Assembly: GCF_006715165.1 (NCBI RefSeq)
Contig: NZ_VFMS01000001.1
Span: 3,410,001-3,474,000, forward strand
Direction of reading: 5' to 3'
From: Arthrobacter sp. SLBN-122
GTDB taxonomy: Bacteria > Actinomycetota > Actinomycetes > Actinomycetales > Micrococcaceae
Length of the DNA: 64,000 nucleotides
A model generated the notes under the pieces. That model was not told the origin of the DNA and ran no database searches. It was given only the letters and a program-made list of their open reading frames with translations. Numbering within the stretch: position 1 is the stretch's first letter; each line of letters starts with the position of its first letter. A program made the translations under genes and the position numbers. Of this stretch, positions 38,383-46,794 are shown piece by piece.

Positions 38383-39525
38383 ATGAAAGCCGCCGTCCTG
38401 TACTCCACCGTTCCGGCCCCCACCCCGGGGGCCGGACCCGGGAAACGGACCTACTCCGATGCCGGCCCGCTGCTGGTGCAGGAACTGGAGCAGCCGGAGC
38501 CGCGGGCCGGTGAGCTGGGTGTTGCCATCACCTACTCCAGCCTGTGCCATTCAGATCTCTCGGTGGTGGACGGTTCCCGCGTCCGGCCGCTTCCCATGGC
38601 CCTGGGCCACGAGGCCGTGGGACGGGTGGTGTCCGTCGGCGAAGGTGTGGCCGACGTGTCGGTGGGTGACCACGTGGTGCTGGTCTTCGTGCCGAGCTGC
38701 GGGAAGTGCCGGGCCTGCCTGTCCGGCCGGCCGGCCCTGTGCCACCGCGCAGCGGAGGTCAACGGCTCCGGGGACCTGCTGCACGGTCCGGCGCTGCTGC
38801 GGACTCCGGCGGGGGAGCGCATCAACCACCACCTGGGCGTCTCGGCCTTTGCCGACTACGCGGTAGTCGCGCGGGAATCGGTGGTGGTGATTGACGACGA
38901 CGTCCCGGACACGGTTGCCGCGATGTTTGGTTGCGCCGTGCTCACCGGAATGGGCGCCGTCCTGAACACCGCCGGCGTCAGTGCGGGCCAGTCGGTGGCG
39001 GTGTTCGGACTTGGCGCGGTGGGCCTGTCCGCCGTCATGGCAGCGCGCCTTGCGGGGGCCGCCAGCGTGATTGCCATTGATCCGAACCAGGGCAAGCACC
39101 AGCTGGCCCGCGACGCCGGGGCCACGTCGGTGGGGACTCCGGAGGACGCGGCACGGTTGGTTGCGGAAGCCTCCGGAGACGGGGTGGACGTCGCCATCGA
39201 GGCGGTGGGCTCGGCGGGCGTCATTGCCTCCTGCCTGGACCTGGTTACCCGGGGAGGCGCCGTGGTCTCGGTGGGCCTTCCCCATCCGTCCGCCCAGTTG
39301 ACGGTACCCGCCCTGCAGTTTGCCGGAGCGGGAAAACGGCTGCTGGGCTCCTACATGGGGGATGCCGTGCCCTCCCGCGACATCCCGAAATACCTCGGAT
39401 TCTGGCGGGAGGGCAGGCTCCCCGTTGAGTTGCTGCACACGGACACGAGGCCACTGAGTGAGATCAACGAGGGCCTTGATGCGCTGGTATCCGGGCAGGT
39501 GGTGAGGCGGCTCTTCCAGGCCTGA
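38383..39525 (+). CDS. Zinc-dependent alcohol dehydrogenase
   Basis: 380 residues, class III-like medium-chain dehydrogenase. Catalytic zinc ligands: Cys in SSLCHSDLS, His in LGHEAVGRV. Structural zinc: CGKCRACLSGRPALC. Rossmann motif GLGAVGLSAVMAA with an acidic VIAIDPN suggesting NAD+. It lies in operon with the MHS transporter and is convergent with the LysR gene. The likely substrate is an alcohol or aldehyde brought in by the transporter or formed in the adjacent branched-chain pathway. Confidence 0.9.
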   Translation: MKAAVLYSTVPAPTPGAGPGKRTYSDAGPLLVQELEQPEPRAGELGVAITYSSLCHSDLSVVDGSRVRPLPMALGHEAVGRVVSVGEGVADVSVGDHVVLVFVPSCGKCRACLSGRPALCHRAAEVNGSGDLLHGPALLRTPAGERINHHLGVSAFADYAVVARESVVVIDDDVPDTVAAMFGCAVLTGMGAVLNTAGVSAGQSVAVFGLGAVGLSAVMAARLAGAASVIAIDPNQGKHQLARDAGATSVGTPEDAARLVAEASGDGVDVAIEAVGSAGVIASCLDLVTRGGAVVSVGLPHPSAQLTVPALQFAGAGKRLLGSYMGDAVPSRDIPKYLGFWREGRLPVELLHTDTRPLSEINEGLDALVSGQVVRRLFQA

Positions 39526-39541
39526 GCCCTTCCGGGCCGGC

Positions 39542-40450
39542 CTAGCCAGCCAACAGCCCGGCGCGCTCCTTCATCTCCTCTTTGAGTGCCCCAATCACGG
39601 CCTGCACCGGGGCCGAGCGGAGCGACTCCGGACGGGCAACGGCCCAGATGGGGAGCTGCCGCTCGAAGTCGGCGGCCAGGACGGGAACGAAATTGTCGGA
39701 TTCCGCCACCATGAAGTTGGGCAGCAGCCCAATGCCCGCGCCCCGCCGTACCGCCTCCACCTGGGCGAACACGCTCGTGGCCTGGAAACTTGTCCTGGGG
39801 ACGGGAAGCTCCGATGACCAGCGCGGCCCAAGCTCCGCTACCTGGAGTGCGGACTCCACGTAAGAGACAAACCCGTGCTGCCCCACGTCGTCGAGCCTTT
39901 CCGGCAGGCCATGCCGGGCGGCATAGGCGGAACTGGCGTAAAGGCGCAGGTAGTAGTTGCTCAGGAAGATGGTCTGCGCGCTGGTAACCTCGGCCCTGCC
40001 CACCACAATTTCCAGGTCCACCCCCGACCGGTTCTGGCTGACTTTCCGAGTGGCACTGAGCATTTCAACGTTCAGCTGCGGGTTCTGCTGCTGGAGCCGC
40101 ACCAGCGACGGGGCCACGAAGACGGCACCCACGCCGTCCGTCGTAGCGACGCGGACCAGGCCGGTCAGGGCACTCTGGTCCTGGCTGATCAGGCCGGACA
40201 GCGAGCCCAGCGTGGCCTCGATTGTCTCTGCCGCTTCCACCGCGGCGGTGCCGAGCTGCGTCAGTTCCCAGCCGTGCGGGCTGCGTTCCAGGGTGCGGCC
40301 GCCCAGCTGCTTGTCCAGGGCGAGGATGCGCCGGGAAATGGTGGTGTGGGTTGTCCCCAGTGTTTCCGCCACGGCGTTGAAGCGGCCCAGGCGTGCAACC
40401 GTCAGCAGGATGAGCAGGTCGTCGGGGCTGGGCAACCGTCTGGGGTCCAC
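39542..40450 (-). CDS. LysR-family transcriptional regulator
   Basis: 302 residues from GTG 40450, which has AAGGA 5 nt upstream. Helix-turn-helix LGRFNAVAETLGTTHTTISRRILAL, followed by the PHGWELTQLG hinge typical of LysR proteins, and an effector domain (VATTDGVGAVFVAPSLVRL). It is divergent from mmsB-mmsA and convergent with the alcohol dehydrogenase gene, so it probably controls one or both flanking operons. A TGTGCA-GCAA-TGCACA box lies just upstream of its own start. Confidence 0.88.
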   Translation of the reverse strand: MDPRRLPSPDDLLILLTVARLGRFNAVAETLGTTHTTISRRILALDKQLGGRTLERSPHGWELTQLGTAAVEAAETIEATLGSLSGLISQDQSALTGLVRVATTDGVGAVFVAPSLVRLQQQNPQLNVEMLSATRKVSQNRSGVDLEIVVGRAEVTSAQTIFLSNYYLRLYASSAYAARHGLPERLDDVGQHGFVSYVESALQVAELGPRWSSELPVPRTSFQATSVFAQVEAVRRGAGIGLLPNFMVAESDNFVPVLAADFERQLPIWAVARPESLRSAPVQAVIGALKEEMKERAGLLAG

Positions 40451-40467
40451 ACCGGTCCTTCCCTTGA

Positions 40468-40483
40468 TGTGCAGCAATGCACA
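40468..40483. promoter_or_regulatory. Candidate LysR box TGTGCA-GCAA-TGCACA
   Basis: Perfect 6-4-6 inverted repeat in the LysR/mmsB divergent region, 17 bp upstream of the LysR start. A related TGTG-CAT-CACA occurs in the leader of the MHS gene at 36924. Confidence 0.5.
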
Positions 40484-40532
40484 TGGTCTCTGTGATTTTT
40501 CCCCTTGATTGCACTCTAACAGGGTGTGATCG

Positions 40533-40560
40533 TTGACACAGACATGCCGGCAGCAAGGCT
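40533..40560 (+). promoter_or_regulatory. Promoter TTGACA-16-AAGGCT for mmsB-mmsA
   Basis: A consensus -35 TTGACA (40533-40538) is followed 16 bp later by AAGGCT (40555-40560), 25 nt before the mmsB ATG. Confidence 0.5.
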
Positions 40561-40585
40561 GGAATGGAAGCAAAGGAGCTTACGC

Positions 40586-41506
40586 ATGGCAGTTATCGGT
40601 TGGATCGGCCTGGGCAACATGGGCGGCCACATGTCCGTGAACCTGGTGAAGGCCGGGCACGATGTCCGCGGTTTCGACCTCAATCCCACGGCCCTGGCAG
40701 CGGCTGAGGCAGGCGGCGTCAAACGGACCGCCAGTATCGCAGAAGCGGTGGACGGTGCAGACGCCGTGTTCACCATGCTGCCAAAGGGTGAACATGCCCG
40801 CGCGGTGTACCTTGGGGCGGACGGCGTGCTGGCGCACGCGGATACCCGCACGCTGCTGATTGACTCCTCCACCATCGACGTCGCCTCCGCGCAGGAACTG
40901 CACGACGCCGCTGCTGCCGCCGGCTTCCGCTTCGTGGACGCCCCGGTGTCGGGCGGAATGAGTGGGGCCGAGGCAGGAACCCTGACCTTCATGGTGGGCG
41001 GCGAAGAGGGCGCCGTGGCGGACGCCACGGGCTACATCGGCCCCATGGCCGCCAACATCATCCCCACGGGTGGGGCCACCACAGGGCAGGCCGCAAAGAT
41101 CTGCAACAACCTGATGCTCTTCATCAACCTCGCCTCCACCGCCGAAGGCGCAGTGCTCGCCGACCGGCTGGGCCTGGACAAACAGGTCTTTTGGAACATT
41201 GCCTCGGTCTCCTCGGGTGACTCATGGGCGCTGCGGACCTGGTACCCGGTGCCCGGAGTGGTTCCCACCGCCGCCTCCAACAACGACTTCGCACCCACCT
41301 TCACCACCGAACTGGCGAACAAGGACATTGGGCTGGCCATCAGCGCGGCCGAGGACACCGGCACACCCCTGGAGATCGGCAGGCACGTCCAGCAACTGTT
41401 CCAGCGCCTCATTGACGAAGGTGATGCCGGCAAGGACTGCTCCATGATTATCAAGCTCGTGGACGGCTCACTCGAAACCGCCCAGCCGGCACCGTCCGCC
41501 AACTAG
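40586..41506 (+). CDS. mmsB: 3-hydroxyisobutyrate dehydrogenase
   Basis: 306 residues, beta-hydroxyacid dehydrogenase family. It oxidises 3-hydroxyisobutyrate to methylmalonate semialdehyde in valine breakdown. The NAD motif GWIGLGNMGGHMSVNLVKAGH opens the protein; the substrate motif is VDAPVSGGMSGAEAGTLTF, with catalytic K171 in TTGQAAKICNNLM. The ATG at 40586 has AAAGGAG 7 nt upstream, unlike the longer in-frame extension. mmsA, the next pathway enzyme, follows 35 nt later. Confidence 0.94.
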   Translation: MAVIGWIGLGNMGGHMSVNLVKAGHDVRGFDLNPTALAAAEAGGVKRTASIAEAVDGADAVFTMLPKGEHARAVYLGADGVLAHADTRTLLIDSSTIDVASAQELHDAAAAAGFRFVDAPVSGGMSGAEAGTLTFMVGGEEGAVADATGYIGPMAANIIPTGGATTGQAAKICNNLMLFINLASTAEGAVLADRLGLDKQVFWNIASVSSGDSWALRTWYPVPGVVPTAASNNDFAPTFTTELANKDIGLAISAAEDTGTPLEIGRHVQQLFQRLIDEGDAGKDCSMIIKLVDGSLETAQPAPSAN

Positions 41507-41541
41507 CCCCGCCGCAAGCAACGCAGGAAAAGAGACTCCCC

Positions 41542-43026
41542 TTGGAAACCATTCCGCATTACATCAACGGCACCCGTGTCAGCGACGCAGACCGCTTCGG
41601 TCCGGTGTTCAATCCCGCCACCGGAGAACAGGACAAGCAGGTGGCGCTCGCCTCCGCGGCCCGCACGGAGGAAGCCATTGCGGCTGCCCGTGCTGCGCTC
41701 CCTGCCTGGCGCGCCACCAGCCTGGCCAGGCGCACCACCATCTTCTTCAAAGTCCGCGAGATCCTGAACCAGCGGAAGTCCGAACTTGCCGCCATCCTCA
41801 CCAGCGAGCACGGCAAGGTCCTCTCAGATGCAGAGGGCGAGATCGCGCGCGGCCTGGAGAACATCGATTTCGCCACCGGCCTGTCCCACATGCTCAAGGG
41901 CGAGCGGTCCGAGCAAGTCTCCACCGGAGTGGACGTGCACTCCGTCCGCCAGCCCGTGGGCGTGGTTGCCTGCATTACGCCGTTCAACTTCCCGGCCATG
42001 GTGCCGCTGTGGATGATCGGCAGCGCCCTGGCCTGTGGCAACACCGTGCTGCTGAAGCCCAGCGAGAAGGACCCATCCGCCGCCGTCTTCATCGCCGAGG
42101 CCTTCGCCGAAGCGGGCCTGCCGGCGGGCGTGCTGAACGTGGTCCAGGGGGACAAGGAAGCCGTCGACGTCCTGCTGGAACACCCCGACGTCAAGGCAGT
42201 CAGCTTTGTCGGGTCCACGCCCATCGCCCAATCGATCTACAAGCGGGCGGCAGAACACGGCAAGCGGGTGCAGGCCCTGGGCGGCGCAAAGAACCACATG
42301 GTGGTCCTTCCCGACGCCGACCTGGACATGGCTGCCGACGCTGCGGTTTCCGCCGCCTACGGTTCAGCCGGCGAACGGTGCATGGCTGTCAGTGTCCTGG
42401 TGGCCGTAGGCAACATCGCGGACGATCTGGTGAAGGCCATCTCCACCCGCATGGCCGGCCTCAAAATCGGCCCGGGAACGGACCCCGCCTCCCAGATGGG
42501 TCCCCTGATCACCGCTGAGCACCGGGAACGGGTGGCCTCCTATGTTTCGGGAGCAGAGAACGAAGGCGCAACCGTGGTGGTGGACGGGCGCTCGCAGCAG
42601 TTCGATTCAAACGGGTTCTTCATCGGCGTCAGCCTGGTGGACCACGTCAAGCCGGGCATGAAGGTGTACGACGACGAGATCTTCGGCCCGGTCCTGTCCG
42701 TGGTCCGCGTCGACACTTACGCCGACGCCGTCAAGCTGGTCAACGACAACGAGTTCGGCAACGGCACCGCCATCTTCACCCGCGACGGCGGGGCGGCGCG
42801 GCAGTTCGAGTTCGACGCCGAAGCAGGCATGGTGGGCGTCAACGTGCCCATACCGGTCCCGGTGGGCACCTTCTCGTTCGGCGGCTGGAAGAACTCGCTG
42901 TTCGGTGACACCCACATGTATGGCCCCGACAGTATCCGGTTCTACACGCGGGGCAAGGTGGTGACCACGCGCTGGCCGGATCCCGCCACCTCGGTGATTG
43001 ACCTGGGCTTCCCGCAGGTGGATTAA
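41542..43026 (+). CDS. mmsA: Methylmalonate-semialdehyde dehydrogenase (CoA-acylating)
   Basis: 494 residues, aldehyde dehydrogenase superfamily, MMSDH branch. It converts methylmalonate semialdehyde to propionyl-CoA, the last dedicated step of valine catabolism. Catalytic Cys is C280 in SAGERCMAVSV. Distinctive features are GVVACITPFNFPAMVPLWM, ALGGAKNHMVVLPDADLD and VNVPIPVPVGTFSFGGWKNS. The start is TTG with AGGAAAAGAGA upstream. In operon with mmsB. Confidence 0.95.
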   Translation: METIPHYINGTRVSDADRFGPVFNPATGEQDKQVALASAARTEEAIAAARAALPAWRATSLARRTTIFFKVREILNQRKSELAAILTSEHGKVLSDAEGEIARGLENIDFATGLSHMLKGERSEQVSTGVDVHSVRQPVGVVACITPFNFPAMVPLWMIGSALACGNTVLLKPSEKDPSAAVFIAEAFAEAGLPAGVLNVVQGDKEAVDVLLEHPDVKAVSFVGSTPIAQSIYKRAAEHGKRVQALGGAKNHMVVLPDADLDMAADAAVSAAYGSAGERCMAVSVLVAVGNIADDLVKAISTRMAGLKIGPGTDPASQMGPLITAEHRERVASYVSGAENEGATVVVDGRSQQFDSNGFFIGVSLVDHVKPGMKVYDDEIFGPVLSVVRVDTYADAVKLVNDNEFGNGTAIFTRDGGAARQFEFDAEAGMVGVNVPIPVPVGTFSFGGWKNSLFGDTHMYGPDSIRFYTRGKVVTTRWPDPATSVIDLGFPQVD

Positions 43027-43043
43027 GTACAGGTGCGTTAAGC

Positions 43044-43085
43044 ACAGCAGGCCGGGGGCCGGCAACCGGTCCCCGGCCTGGCTGT
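43044..43085. terminator. Bidirectional hairpin between mmsA and a convergent gene
   Basis: Stem of about 20 bp: CACAGC-AGGCCGGGG pairs with CCCCGGCCT-g-CTGTG-like sequence, closing on a GCCGG/CCGGT inner stem with a CAA loop. It sits in the 70-bp gap between convergent genes. Confidence 0.65.
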
Positions 43086-43096
43086 TGACAAGGCAG

Positions 43097-43672
43097 CTAG
43101 CCGTTCATGATGTCGCTGCGCCGCTTCATGTACTCCTCCATGGACAGCTCACCGTTGCTGTACTGCTGGTCCAGCTCCGCGAGCTTGCGGGCACGGAACC
43201 CTTGCGGGGCGGCCGGCGGCGGGGGAGTGGCAGGCGCCGAAGGCTGGCCCGGCCCCTGCCGGACGGGTCCCTGCTGTACGGGCGGCTCCTGGTACGGCTG
43301 CTGCTGGAACGGCGGTTCCTGCGGGGCACCGTAGCCGGGCCCCGGTACGGGCGGCTGGCCGTACTGGTAGGGCAGCGGCTGGGGATCGCCCGTGGGCTGC
43401 GGCCGCTCGATACTGCGGAAGCCGCCGGAGAAGTAGTCCTGCTGGGTGTAGCCGTCGCGGGGCTGGTTGCTCTGCGGCCCGGCCGGGCCCGGGTACTGGC
43501 CCGGGAACCCGCCTTGTCCGTACTGTCCGGGGTGCTGCCCCGGGAACTGCTCGGGGAAGCGCCCAGGCAAGCCTTGGTCCCGGTCCCGCCGCGCCATGGA
43601 GCGCCGGTACATCCGCACGGCCATGGGAATGACGAAGGACAGGATGATGATCCAGAAAAACAGGCTGCTCAC
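43097..43672 (-). CDS. SHOCT-like domain protein with N-terminal membrane helix
   Basis: 191 residues from GTG. One N-terminal transmembrane helix (LFFWIIILSFVIPMAVRMY), a long Pro/Gln/Gly-rich cytoplasmic linker with PGQ repeats, and a C-terminal SHOCT-type motif (KLAELDQQYSNGELSMEEY, MKRRSDIM). SHOCT modules are short oligomerisation helices found at the ends of many bacterial membrane proteins. Function unknown. It is upstream of the SGNH gene's end on the same strand, 50 nt away. Confidence 0.78.
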   Translation of the reverse strand: MSSLFFWIIILSFVIPMAVRMYRRSMARRDRDQGLPGRFPEQFPGQHPGQYGQGGFPGQYPGPAGPQSNQPRDGYTQQDYFSGGFRSIERPQPTGDPQPLPYQYGQPPVPGPGYGAPQEPPFQQQPYQEPPVQQGPVRQGPGQPSAPATPPPPAAPQGFRARKLAELDQQYSNGELSMEEYMKRRSDIMNG

Positions 43673-43721
43673 TGTGCCGCACCTCTCAAGTGTTGTCCTT
43701 CCAGCCTAACCCCGGGCGGCC

Positions 43722-44591
43722 CTACCGGCGGCTGGGCTCCGCCGTTCCCAGCGGACCCTCGCCGGATCCCAAGGGAACGCCCGGACCAAAGACGGGACCC
43801 GGCGTCGGCCGCTTCGCCGTGATGCCGTCACCGGAGGACTGGTGGCGCAGCCGCCGCAGCACCCACGGCACAAAGTATTCGCGCGCCCACACGAAGTCTC
43901 CGCTCCTGGCCTCGCGCCAGGTCCGCGGCGGCAGCGGCTTGGGCTGCAGCGGTTCCAGGGAATGCTCCACGTTCAGCGCGTCCAGCACCATGGCCGCGAT
44001 GGTGTGGTGGCCCAGCGGGGAGAAATGCAGCCGGTCCTGGTCCCACATCTGCGGGTCGCTCAACTGCCGCAGCGACCACATGTCGGCGATGATGGCGTCG
44101 TGCCGCGCCGCGACTGTCCGCAGGTTCTCGTTGTAGATCGCCACCTTGCTGCGGATCCTGCCCAGCACCGACGAACCCGTGTCAGGTCCGTTGAACAGGA
44201 CCACGGTGGCGCCGCCCATGGACAGGATCTGCACCACGGAATCGAGCTTCTCGGCCAGTGTGTCCGGGTCCCCGCCGGGGCGGATCAGGTCGTTGCCGCC
44301 GGCGGACAGGGTGACCAGGTCCGGCTTCAGTTCCAGGGCAGGGGCAAGCTGCTGGTCCACGATCTGCTGCAGCAGGCGGCCGCGGACGGCAAGGTTGGCG
44401 TAGGCGAAGTCAGGTTGGGTCCGGCCCAGCTCCTCGGCCACCCTGTCGGCCCAGCCGCGGTGGCCGCCGGGAATCGAGGGTTCGGGGTCGCCAATGCCCT
44501 CGGTGAAGGAATCGCCCATCGCCACGTAGCGGGTCCACGGGTGGGATCCGCGGTGCGCGGGCAGGGCCTGGATGTCACTTGTGTCAGTCAC
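43722..44591 (-). CDS. SGNH/GDSL-family hydrolase
   Basis: 289 residues from the GTG at 44591. Block I with the nucleophile is YVAMGDSFTEGIGD; block III is SAGGNDLI (Gly/Asn oxyanion hole); block V is RLHFSPLGHHTIA (Asp replaced in DxxH-like position, His present). It should hydrolyse an ester; the substrate is not known. There is no signal peptide, so it is cytoplasmic. The start is fixed by CAGGAT exactly 6 nt upstream on the minus strand; a longer in-frame extension would cross the divergent esterase gene. Confidence 0.88.
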   Translation of the reverse strand: MTDTSDIQALPAHRGSHPWTRYVAMGDSFTEGIGDPEPSIPGGHRGWADRVAEELGRTQPDFAYANLAVRGRLLQQIVDQQLAPALELKPDLVTLSAGGNDLIRPGGDPDTLAEKLDSVVQILSMGGATVVLFNGPDTGSSVLGRIRSKVAIYNENLRTVAARHDAIIADMWSLRQLSDPQMWDQDRLHFSPLGHHTIAAMVLDALNVEHSLEPLQPKPLPPRTWREARSGDFVWAREYFVPWVLRRLRHQSSGDGITAKRPTPGPVFGPGVPLGSGEGPLGTAEPSRR

Positions 44592-44597
44592 GGTCCT

Positions 44598-44603
44598 ATC
44601 CTG
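44598..44603 (-). promoter_or_regulatory. -10 element CAGGAT for the leaderless SGNH hydrolase gene
   Basis: Minus strand: CAGGAT, 6 nt, GTG at 44591. Confidence 0.55.
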
Positions 44604-44656
44604 CCTTCCGCCTTGCTGCCTACGCGAACGTAGGTTGTTACCTCTGGGTAACTGAT

Positions 44657-44662
44657 ATGAAT
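44657..44662 (+). promoter_or_regulatory. -10 element ATGAAT for the leaderless carboxylesterase gene
   Basis: ATGAAT (within TATGAAT), 7 nt, then ATG at 44670. It prefers this start over the in-frame ATG at 44661. Confidence 0.45.
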
Positions 44663-44669
44663 GGAAACC

Positions 44670-45320
44670 ATGACTGACGCCGAAGTATTTCCTGCCCCCG
44701 TTGTCCTGTGGTCCCATCCCGAGGACCAGCGCACCGGCAAGCCGCTGCTGGTACTCCTCCACGGCTACGGCGCCAATGAGCAGGACCTGCTCAGCCTGGC
44801 CGACCTGCTGCCGGGGGACTTCGCCGTCGCTTCCGTGCGGGCACCCATCGCCATGGGCCCCGGCTTCACCTGGTTCCCGCTCACGGCCTCCATCGACTAT
44901 TCCCTGGACCGGGTCAAGAAGGCCTCGGCGTACGTGCTCGACTGGATCGACGAAATCCGGGTGGGGCACCCATCGGTGACCCTGCTCGGTTTTTCCATGG
45001 GCATGGCCATGGCCACCACGCTCCTGCGGCAGCGGCCCACGGACTTCGCTGCCGTCGTCGGACTCTCCGGCTTCGTGGTGGACGCCGCCGGTGACCCGTC
45101 CTTCAAGGACGGCGAGCTGGACGGCACCGTGCCCCTGTTCTGGGGCCGGGACCAGCAGGATCCGGTGATCACCCAGGACAAAATCGAGTACACCATGGGC
45201 TGGGTCCGCAAGCACGTCAAGCTCACCAAGGTGCTCTACACGGGCATGTGGCACGGCATCAACCAGCAGGAGATCGGGCACGTAGGGGAGTTCCTCACCC
45301 ATGAGGTGCTGAACAAATAG
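44670..45320 (+). CDS. Phospholipase/carboxylesterase family alpha/beta hydrolase
   Basis: 216 residues, the compact lysophospholipase/carboxylesterase type. LLVLLHGYGANEQDLL carries the oxyanion hole; the nucleophile is in LLGFSMGMAMA; the Asp (FWGRDQQDPVI) and His (MWHGINQQEIGHV region) complete the triad. It lacks a signal peptide and should act on short-chain or lysophospholipid esters in the cytoplasm. Divergent from the SGNH hydrolase across 78 bp. Confidence 0.88.
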   Translation: MTDAEVFPAPVVLWSHPEDQRTGKPLLVLLHGYGANEQDLLSLADLLPGDFAVASVRAPIAMGPGFTWFPLTASIDYSLDRVKKASAYVLDWIDEIRVGHPSVTLLGFSMGMAMATTLLRQRPTDFAAVVGLSGFVVDAAGDPSFKDGELDGTVPLFWGRDQQDPVITQDKIEYTMGWVRKHVKLTKVLYTGMWHGINQQEIGHVGEFLTHEVLNK

Positions 45321-45327
45321 GCGTACG

Positions 45328-45366
45328 ACGGCGGCACGGCGGCCTAGGAGGCCTGCCCGCCGCCGT
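45328..45366. terminator. Hairpin between convergent esterase and S4-protein genes
   Basis: ACGGCGGC (45328-45335) pairs with GCCGCCGT (45359-45366), enclosing a second stem GGCCT/AGGCC. No T-run. Likely a bidirectional terminator. Confidence 0.45.
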
Positions 45367-45375
45367 TGGATCGGA

Positions 45376-45412
45376 GGTCAGCCCTCCGGCACCTGCCAGG
45401 TCAGCCCTCCGG
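45376..45412. repeat. Duplicated 14-bp segment at the 3' end of the S4-protein gene
   Basis: GGTCAGCCCTCCGG occurs at 45376-45389 and 45399-45412. The second copy includes the S4 gene's stop codon and last codons; the first is an out-of-gene copy 23 bp away. Confidence 0.6.
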
Positions 45413-45631
45413 TGCCACAACCTTCACCGAGTGGCCGTTGACGGTGACGATGTCACCGTTGTGCAGCTGGCGGCCGCGGCGGTCGTCGATTTCGCCGTTG
45501 ACCTTGACCAGCCCGTTCTTGATGAGGTCCGCCGCCTCCACCCCGTCCTCCACGAGGTTGGCGAGCTTCAGCAGCTGGCCCAGCCGGATCATGCTGTCGC
45601 GGATGGGGACGTCGTCAATGGGGTTGCTCAT
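45401..45631 (-). CDS. S4-domain RNA-binding protein (YbcJ-like)
   Basis: 76 residues, essentially one S4 domain: IRLGQLLKLANLVEDGVEAADLIKNG then VKVNGEIDDRRGRQLHNGDIV. Small YbcJ/YaaA-type proteins of this kind bind structured RNA, probably in ribosome assembly. The start is fixed by CATTAT 6 nt upstream on the minus strand. Divergent from a DMT transporter with only 32 bp between start codons. Confidence 0.9.
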   Translation of the reverse strand: MSNPIDDVPIRDSMIRLGQLLKLANLVEDGVEAADLIKNGLVKVNGEIDDRRGRQLHNGDIVTVNGHSVKVVAPEG

Positions 45632-45637
45632 ACAGCA

Positions 45638-45643
45638 ATAATG
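45638..45643 (-). promoter_or_regulatory. -10 element CATTAT for the leaderless S4-protein gene
   Basis: Minus strand: CATTAT, 6 nt, ATG at 45631. Its -35 would fall on the start codon of the divergent gene. Confidence 0.5.
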
Positions 45644-45650
45644 CCTGAAC

Positions 45651-45656
45651 TAAGGT
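45651..45656 (+). promoter_or_regulatory. -10 element TAAGGT for the leaderless DMT transporter gene
   Basis: TAAGGT, 7 nt, ATG at 45664. Its -35 would fall on the start codon of the divergent S4 gene. Confidence 0.55.
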
Positions 45657-45663
45657 GGATGCA

Positions 45664-46662
45664 ATGACCTCCCCTCCCCGCCTGCCGGTGCTCGCAGGCC
45701 TGCCGCTGGCCGTGGGTTCCGGCCTTGCCATCCCAGTCCAAGGGCGCATCAACGGGGCCCTGGGTGCCCGGCTCAATGACGGAATCGCCGCCGCGGCCGT
45801 GAGCTTCAGCACAGGGCTGCTGGTCATGATTGTCATTTCGCTGGTCCTGCCGCGCGGCCGGGCCGGGCTGGCAAGCATCCTCCCGGCGCTCCGCAACCGC
45901 GCTTTTCCCCGCATCTACGTGGTGGCCGGCGGTATCGGTGCATTGTTCGTCTTTGCCCAGTCCTTCACGGTGGGCATCCTGGGCGTGGCACTCTTCACGG
46001 TGGCCACCGTGACCGGGCAGACCGTGAGCGGCCTGCTGGTGGACCGCCTGGGAATCGGGCCGGCCGGGAAGAAATCCGTCACCGGCATCCGGATCATCGG
46101 CTGTGTCCTCACCATCGCCGCGGTGGCATGGGCGGTGTCACCCCGGTTCAGCGGCACAGGGGCGGGCGGACCCGACGGCGGTCCCGCTTCCCTGCTGCTT
46201 CCCATCCTGCTGCCCGTAGCCGCGGGCTTCCTCATGAGCTTCCAGCAGGCCATGAACGGCACCGCCACCGTCCACTACGGCACACCGATCGCGGCAACGC
46301 TGGTCAACTTCGTGGCCGGCTGCACCGTGCTTTGGGCCGCGCTGGCGGTGAAGCTGGCGGTGGCCGGTCCCGCCAACCCGCTGCCGTCCGAATGGTGGTA
46401 CTACCTGGGTGGTCCCATGGGGTGTGTCTTTATCGGCCTCGGCGCCCTCCTGGTGCGCAGCCTGGGCGTGCTGGTCACCGGGCTGGGCATGATTGCCGGG
46501 CAGTTGCTGGGCTCGCTGGCCCTGGACCTTGCGCTGCCCACGCCGGGTACCGTCGTGGCTCCGGCCACCGTCCTCGGGACCCTGCTGACCCTCGCCGCCA
46601 TTATCCTGGCAACCCTACCCTGGCCGCGGGGCGCGCTCCGGAGGCAGCGGCCGGTACGCTAG
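45664..46662 (+). CDS. DMT-family transporter (DUF606/YdcZ type, fused pair)
   Basis: 332 residues with about ten hydrophobic helices arranged as two five-helix halves (GLPLAVGSGLAIPVQGRINGALG and the internal GFLMSFQQAMNGTATVHYGT repeat). This is the fused YdcZ-type arrangement of the drug/metabolite transporter superfamily. Substrate unknown. The ATG at 45664 is preferred to an in-frame GTG three codons upstream because it sits 7 nt after TAAGGT. Confidence 0.87.
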   Translation: MTSPPRLPVLAGLPLAVGSGLAIPVQGRINGALGARLNDGIAAAAVSFSTGLLVMIVISLVLPRGRAGLASILPALRNRAFPRIYVVAGGIGALFVFAQSFTVGILGVALFTVATVTGQTVSGLLVDRLGIGPAGKKSVTGIRIIGCVLTIAAVAWAVSPRFSGTGAGGPDGGPASLLLPILLPVAAGFLMSFQQAMNGTATVHYGTPIAATLVNFVAGCTVLWAALAVKLAVAGPANPLPSEWWYYLGGPMGCVFIGLGALLVRSLGVLVTGLGMIAGQLLGSLALDLALPTPGTVVAPATVLGTLLTLAAIILATLPWPRGALRRQRPVR

Positions 46663-46794
46663 GACACGAGCTTTCCACCATCTTCCTTCATTCGCCCCGG
46701 CGGGCAGCCCACTGTGCCTCCAGGCATACGGCGGCCGGGGCCCGGCAAACCCGCGGACCGCACCCAGCGGCCCTGTAGAAATTGGAGTTACCCC

